A stretch of 6,907 bases of DNA from Candidatus Pelagibacterales bacterium (lineage in GTDB: Bacteria > Pseudomonadota > Alphaproteobacteria > Rickettsiales > UBA1997): positions 1-6,907 of the forward strand of contig VHBV01000069.1 of the NCBI GenBank assembly GCA_016882165.1, written 5' to 3'. This document shows positions 1 through 6,490 of the stretch, piece by piece; position 1 is the first letter of the stretch, and each line of letters begins with the position of its first letter. Made by a program: the position numbers and the translations under genes. The notes beneath the pieces are model-generated. The model was not told where the DNA came from and searched no databases. It saw nothing but the letters and a program-made list of their open reading frames with translations.

Positions 1-2
1 AT

Positions 3-68
3 GTTAAAGTGGATTCTAAAAAAACAGAAAATAACACAATAATTGATAAAATTCTTAAAATAAATTAA
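3..68 (+). CDS. Possible 3' end of an upstream gene (partial)
   Basis: The third forward frame is open from the window edge to a TAA at 66-68. It encodes about 21 residues rich in Lys, Asn and Ile, ending DKILKIN, with the same composition as the neighbouring proteins. The stop lies 5 nt before the dacF start, a spacing that fits a co-transcribed upstream gene. The fragment is too short to assign a family, and a 21-codon open frame can occur by chance. The first frame is also open, but only to 42. Treat as a tentative gene tail. Confidence 0.3.
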   Translation, partial: VKVDSKKTENNTIIDKILKIN

Positions 69-73
69 GTAGC

Positions 74-1549
74 ATGAGTAGTTTAACTAAATTTTATCTA
101 GTTTCTATATGCCTTTTCTTCTTGTTTGGAAAAGAGGTTTTTGCATATGAGAAATCTAATACTAAATATGAAATTTCGGCTTTTAAAAAGTCTGAATCTT
201 ATACTAAATCTGATAGTAAAAAGTCTAATAAGAACTCAAAAACTCAAACCAAAAACAAAGAATCAGAAAAAACAAAACAACAAAAAAAAGAAAAGAAAAA
301 ATCAATTAAAGAAGTTTCCCACAAACAAGAAAACATTAAAACTGTCAAAAAGCAGGCTGTTAGCGAAGTAAAAGAAAAGAAAAAAGAAGATGTTAGTATT
401 ATAAAAGAAGAAGTAGACACAAAAAATGAAGAATGTTTTCCTTCGAACGAAAGTCCAAAAGTAAGCAAAAAATTACAAGAAGCGCAATTTTACTTTTTGT
501 TTGATCCACAAACGTCTCAAGTTTTATTATCTAAAAATGCTGATCTTAGGATTGCGCCATCATCGATGACAAAAATTATGACTGCTTATGTGGTTTTTGA
601 CCAAATTAAAAAAGGTCGCGTTAGTCTAGACAAGCAATGTTTCGTCAGTAAAAACGCTTGGAGAAAGTCGGGTTCCAGTATGTTCTTGAACTATGGAGAT
701 ATGGTTTCAATAGATGATTTGTTAAAAGGTCTTTTGGCAGTTTCTGGAAATGATGCTTCAATTGCTTTGGCCGAAGCAGTTGCTGGAAGTTTGGGCAATT
801 TTATTGATTTAATGAATATAAAAGCAAGAGAATTAAACTTGATAAATTCTCATTTTGCTAATCCTCATGGACTTAATGAGCCTAGACATTACATGAGTAT
901 ACGTGACTTGGCATATTTAACTGCTCGTTTCTATCAAGATTTCCCTCAATATGCGGGCTATTTAGGTATTGAAAGCTTTACTTATGGTAAAATAACTCAA
1001 ATCAACCGAAATCCTTTAATAAAAAAACATTATGATGGAATTTTAGGAGGAAAAACAGGTCATACAGATGATGGTGGTTATGGAGTGGTTGGCGCAGTAA
1101 AAAGAGATAATAGAATGTTAATTGCTGTTGTAAACAAAGCTAGAACACCAAGATTAAGATCTGATACAATAACTGAGTTATTTGATTATGGATTTGCAAA
1201 TTACAAAAAATATAGCTTCTTTAACTCAGGTTCAGAAATTGCAAATCTCAAAACATGGCTGGGCAATTCTCCAGAAGTTAAAGCTGTTGTAAAAGATGAA
1301 GTTACATTTAGTTTACCAATCACTGCATCACCTCAGAATTTATCAATGAAAGTTGAATATAAAGGTCCAATTTATGCTCCAATCAAACAAGGAGATAAGG
1401 TTGCAACTTTAATAATTAAAATGAATAATCAAAAGGTTATGGAATATCCTCTTTATGCTAAAGAATCTATGGATAAAGTTGGCTATTTTGGGAAGTTAAA
1501 TCAAATTTTGCGCTATAAAATGCGTATTTTTTTCAACAAAGTTTTTTGA
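74..1549 (+). CDS. dacF: D-alanyl-D-alanine carboxypeptidase, peptidase S11 family (DacF/PBP5-like)
   Basis: A serine penicillin-binding protein that removes the terminal D-Ala from peptidoglycan pentapeptides in the periplasm, limiting cross-linking. All three S11 active-site motifs are present: SxxK at S164-M-T-K167 (nucleophile S164), SGN at 224-226 and KTG at 327-329. Residues 1-24 look like a Sec signal peptide (hydrophobic core VSICLFFLFG, likely cleavage after VFA24). Residues 27-133 form a Lys-rich low-complexity linker. The transpeptidase-like domain covers about 135-380, followed by a PBP5 C-terminal-type beta domain (about 385-465). The last 20 residues are a basic, aromatic, amphipathic stretch like the membrane anchor of PBP5 relatives. 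At 491 aa it is about 90-100 aa longer than E. coli PBP5 (403 aa), and the linker accounts for this. The start at 74 is chosen because it gives the signal peptide; no clear Shine-Dalgarno precedes it. ybaB follows after 10 nt. Its presence implies that the organism makes peptidoglycan. Confidence 0.93.
   Translation: MSSLTKFYLVSICLFFLFGKEVFAYEKSNTKYEISAFKKSESYTKSDSKKSNKNSKTQTKNKESEKTKQQKKEKKKSIKEVSHKQENIKTVKKQAVSEVKEKKKEDVSIIKEEVDTKNEECFPSNESPKVSKKLQEAQFYFLFDPQTSQVLLSKNADLRIAPSSMTKIMTAYVVFDQIKKGRVSLDKQCFVSKNAWRKSGSSMFLNYGDMVSIDDLLKGLLAVSGNDASIALAEAVAGSLGNFIDLMNIKARELNLINSHFANPHGLNEPRHYMSIRDLAYLTARFYQDFPQYAGYLGIESFTYGKITQINRNPLIKKHYDGILGGKTGHTDDGGYGVVGAVKRDNRMLIAVVNKARTPRLRSDTITELFDYGFANYKKYSFFNSGSEIANLKTWLGNSPEVKAVVKDEVTFSLPITASPQNLSMKVEYKGPIYAPIKQGDKVATLIIKMNNQKVMEYPLYAKESMDKVGYFGKLNQILRYKMRIFFNKVF
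152..472 (+). other. Lys-rich low-complexity region inside dacF
   Basis: This stretch encodes DacF residues 27-133, of which 32 of 107 are lysine; most of the rest are Ser, Glu, Thr, Asn and Gln. There is no predicted fold and only one cysteine (C121). At DNA level it is strongly A-rich on the + strand, with runs of A8 at 282-289 and A6 at 296-301. It sits between the signal peptide and the catalytic domain, so it should be an exported, positively charged flexible linker. A role in binding anionic envelope polymers or in spanning the periplasm is inference only. Confidence 0.8.
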
Positions 1550-1559
1550 GATACAAGTT

Positions 1560-1874
1560 ATGGACATGAAAATGTTAATGCGTCAAGCGCAAGAAATGCA
1601 AAAGAAAATGCAGCAAATGCAAGAAAATTTGGCTAATGCTGAATTTGAAGGTCAGAGCGGTGGTGGAATGGTCAAAGTTAAAATCACTGGATCTGGAATA
1701 GCAAAAAAAATTATCATTGATGATTCCTTAGTTAACAAAGATGAAAAAGAAATTTTAGAAGATCTTTTGATTGCGGCTTTTAACGATGCAAAAAAGAAAG
1801 CAGATGATGGTTCATCTGAATCTATGAAGTCTGTAACCAATGGAATTCCATTGCCTGCAGGATTTAAGTTTTAA
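1560..1874 (+). CDS. ybaB: YbaB/EbfC-family nucleoid-associated protein
   Basis: A small dimeric DNA-binding protein of the YbaB/EbfC family; homologues bind DNA and affect nucleoid organisation and gene expression. The 104 residues match the family plan. A Met/Gln-rich helix (about 3-28, with MRQAQEMQKKMQQMQ) is followed by the conserved G-GMVKVKITG strand region (34-45). Then come the IDDSLV and EDLLIAAFNDA segments and the C-terminal LPAGFKF tail. E. coli YbaB is 109 aa, so the gene is full length. The start at 1560 lies 10 nt after the dacF stop; an alternative ATG at 1566 would remove only two residues. In many bacteria ybaB lies between dnaX and recR. Here neither is present and it sits between dacF and trpF, so the usual recombination-gene context has been lost or moved. 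Confidence 0.93.
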   Translation: MDMKMLMRQAQEMQKKMQQMQENLANAEFEGQSGGGMVKVKITGSGIAKKIIIDDSLVNKDEKEILEDLLIAAFNDAKKKADDGSSESMKSVTNGIPLPAGFKF

Positions 1875-1889
1875 GAAAAGCGCATTAGT

Positions 1890-2525
1890 ATGAAAATTAA
1901 ATTATGCGGTTTTAAAGATCAGCAATCAGTTTTAGCTGCAGTTTCATGTGGCGCTGATTTTATTGGATTTGTTTTTTGTGAAAAGTCTCCTCGTTATATA
2001 ACTCCAGAAGAAGCAGGAAAAATTGCTCAGGTCATTCCAAACAAAATTGCAAAAGTTGCAGTATTCTCAAATAATGATTTATCAATTATAAAGCAGGTTT
2101 ATCAATATCTTAAACCAGAATATTTCCAATTTCATGGTAATGAAACACCAGGATTTTTGAAGAAAATAAAAGAAATTTTTCCTCAAGTTAAAATTATAAA
2201 AGCTTTCAAAATTGGCGGCAGACAAGATTTAAGGCAAATCAGAAACTTTGAAAATGAATCAGACTTATTTTTGCTTGATAGCAAAACTGTTGAAGGTGGT
2301 GGAAGTGGAAAAAGCTTTGATTGGAGAATTTTAGTTGGTTTCAGAGCTCGCAGAATGTGGTTCTTATCTGGTGGAATAAATATAGATAACGTTTTGCAGG
2401 CTTCTAAAATAGCTAATGCTCAAATGATTGATGTGTCATCGGGAATTGAGAAAATTCGTGGTGAAAAATCAGTAGAATTAATTCAGCAACTAACTGCCAA
2501 AGTAAAAAATTATCATGCTAAGTAG
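1890..2525 (+). CDS. trpF: Phosphoribosylanthranilate isomerase
   Basis: A cytosolic TIM-barrel enzyme that converts N-(5'-phosphoribosyl)anthranilate to CdRP by Amadori rearrangement, in tryptophan synthesis. Family motifs run in order: KLCG at the N-terminus with the expected general-base cysteine C6, SPRYI (33-37), QFHG (80-83), FLLDS with the expected catalytic acid D130, GGGSGKSFDW (136-145), the phosphate-binding LSGGI (159-163) and DVSSGIE (181-187). The length of 211 aa is normal and no key residue is missing, so the enzyme should be active. The start places KLCG at residues 4-7, as in the family. ybaB ends 15 nt upstream, and the last 11 nt overlap the permease gene, suggesting translational coupling. 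No other trp gene is in the window. Orphan trpF genes are, as I recall, also found in Rickettsia genomes. The alternative is a related HisA-like role, but the motifs favour TrpF. Confidence 0.93.
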   Translation: MKIKLCGFKDQQSVLAAVSCGADFIGFVFCEKSPRYITPEEAGKIAQVIPNKIAKVAVFSNNDLSIIKQVYQYLKPEYFQFHGNETPGFLKKIKEIFPQVKIIKAFKIGGRQDLRQIRNFENESDLFLLDSKTVEGGGSGKSFDWRILVGFRARRMWFLSGGINIDNVLQASKIANAQMIDVSSGIEKIRGEKSVELIQQLTAKVKNYHAK

Positions 2526-4479
2526 AATAGGAAGTTTGTTAATTGGTAAAGCGCGCGATCCTTTCGATAAGGAAACTAGAAAACATATCTCTCTAATTGC
2601 TTTAATGGCCTGGATTGGCCTTGGGGCTGACGGAATATCATCTTCTTGCTATGGTCCAGAAGAAGCATTTTTAGCTCTTGGTGTTCATGAAGAATTAGCT
2701 ATTTATCTAGCGATTGCAACTGCTTTGACAGTTTTTATAATTTCTTATGCTTATATTCAAGTTATTGAACTTTTTCCAAATGGTGGTGGTGGATATAGAG
2801 TTGCAACAAGACTTCTTGGACGGCATGCAGGATTGGTATCTGGTTCAGCCTTAATTATTGATTATGTTTTGACAATTTCAATTTCGGTTGCGAGCGGAAT
2901 TGATGCTATATTCAGCTTTTTGCCTTTTGAGTGGCAAAGTGCGAAGTTAGTGATTGCAATATTCTTTGTATTTCTATTGGCAATTCTTAATTTGCGAGGG
3001 ATGAAAGAGTCAATCAAATTTCTTATGCCAATATTTCTAGGCTTTATAGTGACTCATTTCTTTTTGATTGTTTACGGTATTATTACTCATCATTCTGGTT
3101 TAGTTGAGTTGTTTCCAAGAGCATCTCAAGAATCAACAGATTTACGTAGTTCTATGGGCATGATTTTTGTTATTTCATTATTTTTGAAAGCTTTTTCTAT
3201 GGGTGGAGGAACTTACACCGGTTTAGAGGCTGTTTCAAATAACGTTCATACTTTGGCTGAACCAAGAGTTAGAACTGCAAAATTAACAATGTTTTTGGTA
3301 GCAATTTCTTTGTCCTTTATGGCAGCAGGTATTATTCTGCTTTACCTGCTTTGGGGTGCGGAAAAAATTGATGGGCAAACCCTAAATGCTACAGTTTTCT
3401 ACTCAATTACTCAAAATTGGCAAATTGGTGACTATAATATTAGCTCAATTGTGGTATCAATTGTCTTGATTTTGGAAGCTGGTTTATTACTGGTTGCGGC
3501 AAATTCTGGTTTTTTAGCTGGTCCTACAGTGGTTGCAAATATGGCTCATGATGAGTGGATGCCAAAATCTTTTAGCTCTCTTTCAAGTCGACTAGTGGTT
3601 AAAAATGGAATTTTATTTATGGCTATCGCTGCCATAATAACTTTGATTATAACTGGTGGTTCAGTGCATGTTTTAGTCGTATTATATTCAATTAACGTGT
3701 TCATAACTTTTTCTATGTCACTTCTTGGTTTGACAATATACTGGTTTCGTCATCGTCGCAGAAAACCAAGGTGGAAAAGTAAGTTATTTGTGGCTTTAGT
3801 TGGATTTATTGTTTGTGCTTCAATCTTGGCAGTTACAATTTTTGAAAAGTTTTATGAAGGTGGCTGGGTTACTTTGTTAATTACTTCTTTATTTGTAGCA
3901 ATTGGTTTACTAATTAGACATAGTTATATTAAGTTTAGAGAGCGTCTTAATAGAAGCGAGTCACAATTTTGTGATTATGAAAATATTGCTCCAAGTCTGG
4001 AAGAACAAATAATTGATAAAAGAGCTCCAACAGCAGCAATCATTGTTGATCAAACTTTTGGTAGCGGTATGCATTGTCTTCTTGAGATTAAGAAATTATT
4101 TCCAGGTATTTTCCAGAATTTTATTTTTGTAACAGTTGGAGAGGTTGATTCTAACACTTTCAGAGAAGAAAAAAAATGGCGCGATATGAGAAGAAAAACA
4201 AAATCAGCTTTGCGTAAATATCGTAATTATTGCAATGCTAATGGTCGTTTTGCTAAAGCCTATGTTGGTTATGGAACTGATATTGTGGAAAAATTCACCC
4301 AATTAACTGATCGTGTTTCTAAAGATTATCCACACACAGTTTTCTTTGGTACGAAGTTTATTTTTGATAATGAAAATATCTTAACTCAGCTGCTTTATAA
4401 CCATGTTGCTTACATCATGCAAAGAAGGTTGCATGTAAAAGGTATAAACATGGTAATTTTGCCAATGAAGATTCAATAA
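2515..4479 (+). CDS. APC-superfamily permease, KimA/KUP-like (probable potassium or amino-acid transporter)
   Basis: An inner-membrane permease with about 12 hydrophobic segments (residues about 26-470) and a soluble C-terminal region (about 475-654). The opening GADGISSSCYGPEE, the loop LFPNGGGGYRVA (87-97) and DYVLTISISVASG (116-128) mark the KimA/YdaO-type branch of the APC superfamily. Against recalled B. subtilis KimA, the potassium-site residues D36, Y43, D117, Y118, T121, S125, T230 and Y377 correspond to D39, Y46, D116, Y117, T120, S124, T235 and Y391 here. The C-terminal region (APTAAIIVD, about 504-512, to the end) resembles the USP-like cytosolic domain of KimA. Potassium uptake is therefore a reasonable inference, although relatives are often annotated as amino-acid permeases. 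The start at 2515 overlaps trpF by 11 nt and aligns with the KimA N-terminus (both reach LIGK at the same distance), which supports it. It appears to be the last gene of the + strand cluster. Confidence 0.85.
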   Translation: MLSRIGSLLIGKARDPFDKETRKHISLIALMAWIGLGADGISSSCYGPEEAFLALGVHEELAIYLAIATALTVFIISYAYIQVIELFPNGGGGYRVATRLLGRHAGLVSGSALIIDYVLTISISVASGIDAIFSFLPFEWQSAKLVIAIFFVFLLAILNLRGMKESIKFLMPIFLGFIVTHFFLIVYGIITHHSGLVELFPRASQESTDLRSSMGMIFVISLFLKAFSMGGGTYTGLEAVSNNVHTLAEPRVRTAKLTMFLVAISLSFMAAGIILLYLLWGAEKIDGQTLNATVFYSITQNWQIGDYNISSIVVSIVLILEAGLLLVAANSGFLAGPTVVANMAHDEWMPKSFSSLSSRLVVKNGILFMAIAAIITLIITGGSVHVLVVLYSINVFITFSMSLLGLTIYWFRHRRRKPRWKSKLFVALVGFIVCASILAVTIFEKFYEGGWVTLLITSLFVAIGLLIRHSYIKFRERLNRSESQFCDYENIAPSLEEQIIDKRAPTAAIIVDQTFGSGMHCLLEIKKLFPGIFQNFIFVTVGEVDSNTFREEKKWRDMRRKTKSALRKYRNYCNANGRFAKAYVGYGTDIVEKFTQLTDRVSKDYPHTVFFGTKFIFDNENILTQLLYNHVAYIMQRRLHVKGINMVILPMKIQ

Positions 4480-4500
4480 AAGTTTTTTTGTGAGTACAAG

Positions 4501-4539
4501 TAATAACAGAATTGTGATTAAATCGTAGTTCTGTTGTTA
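4501..4539 (+). terminator. Hairpin in the convergent gap, possible transcription terminator
   Basis: Bases 4501-4517 can pair with 4523-4539 over 17 consecutive positions, leaving a 5-nt loop (TTAAA). Thirteen pairs are Watson-Crick and four are G.U in the + strand RNA. In the - strand RNA those four become A/C mismatches, so the structure is much stronger for the dacF-permease transcript, whose last stop lies 21 nt upstream. No T-run follows the stem in either direction (a T7 run at 4483-4489 comes before it), so it is not a classical intrinsic terminator. It could instead be a 3'-end stabilising hairpin. Confidence 0.45.
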
Positions 4540-4571
4540 GTTGCTAGAAAGAAAATCTTCCTCAAAAATAG

Positions 4572-5030
4572 TTACTTTTCTTGAGCAAATATTACTTTTG
4601 CTCTTTCTTCAAAAGCGTGCATCATTTTATTAACTGCTTTTTCAAAAATTGCCCCAAACATTTTTTCCAAAAGAAAAGAGTTAAATTGAAATTCAATTTC
4701 AAATTCAACTTTGCAAGACTTTTGATTATCTAAATCACGAAATCTCCATCTGTTTTTTAAATATTTAAAAGGACCCTCAATAGCTGTAACATCTACAAAA
4801 TAAAATCCATTTTCACCTATTCCGTGTTTTACGTCTGATCTATATTTTTCAAAAAGACTTTTAAAGTTAATCAGTAAATCAGCTTGTAGATTTTCTGTTG
4901 AAATGATATTAATAATTTTGGCTTGTTTGCACCAAGGTAAAAATTCAGGATATTTTTCAATATCCATAACAAGTCCATAAATTTCAGAAGATTTATAAGG
5001 AAGAATTTTGGTGTCTTTAAAACTAGGCAT
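4572..5030 (-). CDS. ratA: SRPBCC-fold RatA/COQ10-like protein (probable quinone-binding chaperone)
   Basis: A small START-like protein of the polyketide-cyclase/COQ10 group. Eukaryotic COQ10 relatives bind ubiquinone and support respiration. The E. coli homologue was described as RatA, said to block 70S ribosome assembly. Visible family marks are the N-terminal MPSF and LPY, the hallmark VMDIEKYPEFLPWC (21-34), EGPFKYLKNRWRF (85-97), alternating beta strands around 106-118, and the long C-terminal helix ending MMHAFEERA (136-144). The length of 152 aa is usual. The FLPWC form resembles alphaproteobacterial members. It starts 13 nt after the ffh stop, so it is probably co-transcribed with ffh. 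There is no ratB (RnfH-like) partner beside it, so a toxin-antitoxin role is not supported here and a COQ10-like role is the better guess. No Shine-Dalgarno is visible before the ATG. Confidence 0.88.
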   Translation of the reverse strand: MPSFKDTKILPYKSSEIYGLVMDIEKYPEFLPWCKQAKIINIISTENLQADLLINFKSLFEKYRSDVKHGIGENGFYFVDVTAIEGPFKYLKNRWRFRDLDNQKSCKVEFEIEFQFNSFLLEKMFGAIFEKAVNKMMHAFEERAKVIFAQEK

Positions 5031-5043
5031 TTTTAAAAAATTC

Positions 5044-6411
5044 TTAATTTACAAAATCTTTTAGTTTTGACATTTCTTTTTCATCCATCATTTCCGCCAT
5101 TTTTCTAGGATCAATCTTGCCAAATTTTTTCATCATTTTTTGAATTTGCTTATATTTTTTAAGCAAACGATTGACCTCTTGAATATTACTTCCTGCACCT
5201 TTAGCAATTCTAAATTTACGTGAAGAGTTAAGAAGTTCTGGATTAGCTCTTTCTTTTTTGGTCATTGATAAAATTAAAGCTTCTTGACGAATCATTTCTT
5301 TCTCAGTGTCAGAAATTTTTCCAATATGCTCTTTTAATTTGCTGGCGCCAGGCAAAAATTTGATGATGCTGCCAATACCACCCATTTTTTTCATGTTACG
5401 GATTTGTGATAAAAGATCATTCAAATCAAATTGGCCTTTCTGCATTTTTTTTGCAGATTTCTCCATTTCTTGTACATCAAACATTTCTTGTGCTTTTTCT
5501 ACTAAAGACACAACGTCACCCATACCAATAATTCTTGACGCAATTCTGCTTGGATTAAATTCTTCCAATTCGTCAAGTTTTTCACCAACACCAATAAATT
5601 TAATTGCACAATTAGTTGCACTTTTCATTGTCAGAGCTGCACCACCGCGCGAGTCACCATCTAATCTTGTTAAAATAACACCATTTATTTCTAATCTTTC
5701 GTTAAAACTTTTAGCAACATTAATTGCGTCTTGTCCAATTAAAGCATCAACTGTAAGCAAAATTTCAGATGGATTTGCTATTTTTTTAATTTCACTTAAC
5801 TCTTGCATTAACTCTTCATTTAAGTGAGTTCTGCCGGCTGTATCTAAAATTAATACTTCACTGCCCAAAAGTTCGGCTTTTTGAATAGCGCGCTTAGTAA
5901 TTTCAAGAGGTTTTTGATCGGCAATAATTTCAACTACTTCAACCCCAACTTTTTTTGCTAAAATTTCTAATTGTTCCTGAGCTGCTGGTCGGTAAGTATC
6001 AAGGGAAGCTAATAAAACTTTTTTATGTTTTTTATTTTTTAAAAGAGAAGCTAATTTTCCAGCAGTAGTAGATTTACCAGCACCTTGCAAACCAACAAGC
6101 ATAATGATTGCTGGTTGTTTAACATTTAAGTTTAATTCTGATTTTTCACTACCCAGTAATTTTACTAACTCGTCATGGACAATTTTTACCACCATTTGTC
6201 CAGCAGAAATACTTTTTACAACTTCTTTTCCATTCGCTTCTGCCTTTACTTTTTCTATAAAATCTTTAGCAACTGCCAAGCTTACATCGGCTTCTAAAAG
6301 AGCGATTCTAATTTCACGCATTGTTGCTGATAAATCATCTTCTGAAATAAATTTTTTACCAGAAATTGAATCAAAGATTTTAGAAATTTTTGTAGAAAAA
6401 TTATCAAACAT
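5044..6411 (-). CDS. ffh: Signal recognition particle GTPase Ffh (SRP54)
   Basis: The protein subunit of the bacterial SRP. With 4.5S RNA it binds signal sequences of nascent membrane proteins and docks with FtsY at the inner membrane. The N domain helical bundle covers about 1-88, including REIRIALLEADV (32-43). The G domain (about 100-298) has the P-loop GLQGAGKST (107-115), DTYRPAA (138-144), DTAGR (190-194), TRLDGDSRGGAAL (248-260) and GVGEK (274-278). The Met-rich M domain (about 299-455) has GMGDVVSLVEKAQE at its start and the RNA-binding SRKFRIAKGAG (397-407) before VNRLLKKYKQIQKMMKKF. At 455 aa it is full length (E. coli 453), and its MFDN start matches the family. The usual Gly/Met/Pro-rich C-terminal tail is replaced by an acidic-basic end (EKEMSKLKDFVN). 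ybgC ends 79 nt upstream, with a repeat hairpin in the gap. No 4.5S RNA gene was seen in the window. Confidence 0.97.
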   Translation of the reverse strand: MFDNFSTKISKIFDSISGKKFISEDDLSATMREIRIALLEADVSLAVAKDFIEKVKAEANGKEVVKSISAGQMVVKIVHDELVKLLGSEKSELNLNVKQPAIIMLVGLQGAGKSTTAGKLASLLKNKKHKKVLLASLDTYRPAAQEQLEILAKKVGVEVVEIIADQKPLEITKRAIQKAELLGSEVLILDTAGRTHLNEELMQELSEIKKIANPSEILLTVDALIGQDAINVAKSFNERLEINGVILTRLDGDSRGGAALTMKSATNCAIKFIGVGEKLDELEEFNPSRIASRIIGMGDVVSLVEKAQEMFDVQEMEKSAKKMQKGQFDLNDLLSQIRNMKKMGGIGSIIKFLPGASKLKEHIGKISDTEKEMIRQEALILSMTKKERANPELLNSSRKFRIAKGAGSNIQEVNRLLKKYKQIQKMMKKFGKIDPRKMAEMMDEKEMSKLKDFVN

Positions 6412-6453
6412 TATTTTTTATAAATTAAATTTTTTATTTCTTCACTATTCTAA

Positions 6454-6487
6454 ACTGTCATCCTTCGCTAACGATCAGGATGACAGT
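6454..6487. repeat. REP-like palindrome between ybgC and ffh
   Basis: A perfect 11-bp inverted repeat: ACTGTCATCCT (6454-6464) and AGGATGACAGT (6477-6487), with a 12-nt centre. Inside the centre TCG (6465-6467) can pair with CGA (6472-6474), giving a CTAA loop and a 2-nt bulge. It begins 3 nt after the ybgC stop. It is visibly more GC-rich than the surrounding intergenic DNA. Only a weak TTT follows it in the direction of ybgC transcription, so termination is uncertain. The CATCCT...GCGAAGGATGAC pattern resembles dispersed palindromic repeats I recall from many bacterial genomes. No second copy was found in this window. Confidence 0.7.
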
Positions 6488-6490
6488 ACG

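Noticed and set aside
1..42. ATG-started 13-codon frame at the window edge
   Set aside because: Very short, no ribosome site visible, and in competition with a longer open frame ending at 68.
74..145. Lipoprotein signal in DacF (cysteine C13)
   Set aside because: The residue before C13 is Ile and the cysteine lies inside the hydrophobic core, so no lipobox; a normal VFA signal-peptidase site fits better.
244..468. Open frame on the - strand opposite the dacF linker
   Set aside because: Its Phe/Ser-rich product is the mirror of the A-rich lysine codons; no start context or family motif, and it lies wholly within dacF.
4572..5030. Toxin-antitoxin module based on the RatA name
   Set aside because: No antitoxin-like gene is adjacent; the neighbours are ffh and a convergent permease.
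5306..5827. 173-codon + strand open frame opposite ffh
   Set aside because: Antisense to the well-supported G and M domains of Ffh; the translation has no recognisable family and reflects low GC content.
6412..6453. Promoter for ffh in the AT-rich gap (TATAAA near the ATG)
   Set aside because: The whole gap is A/T, the box is too close to the ATG, and there is no -35 match, so the signal cannot be separated from background.
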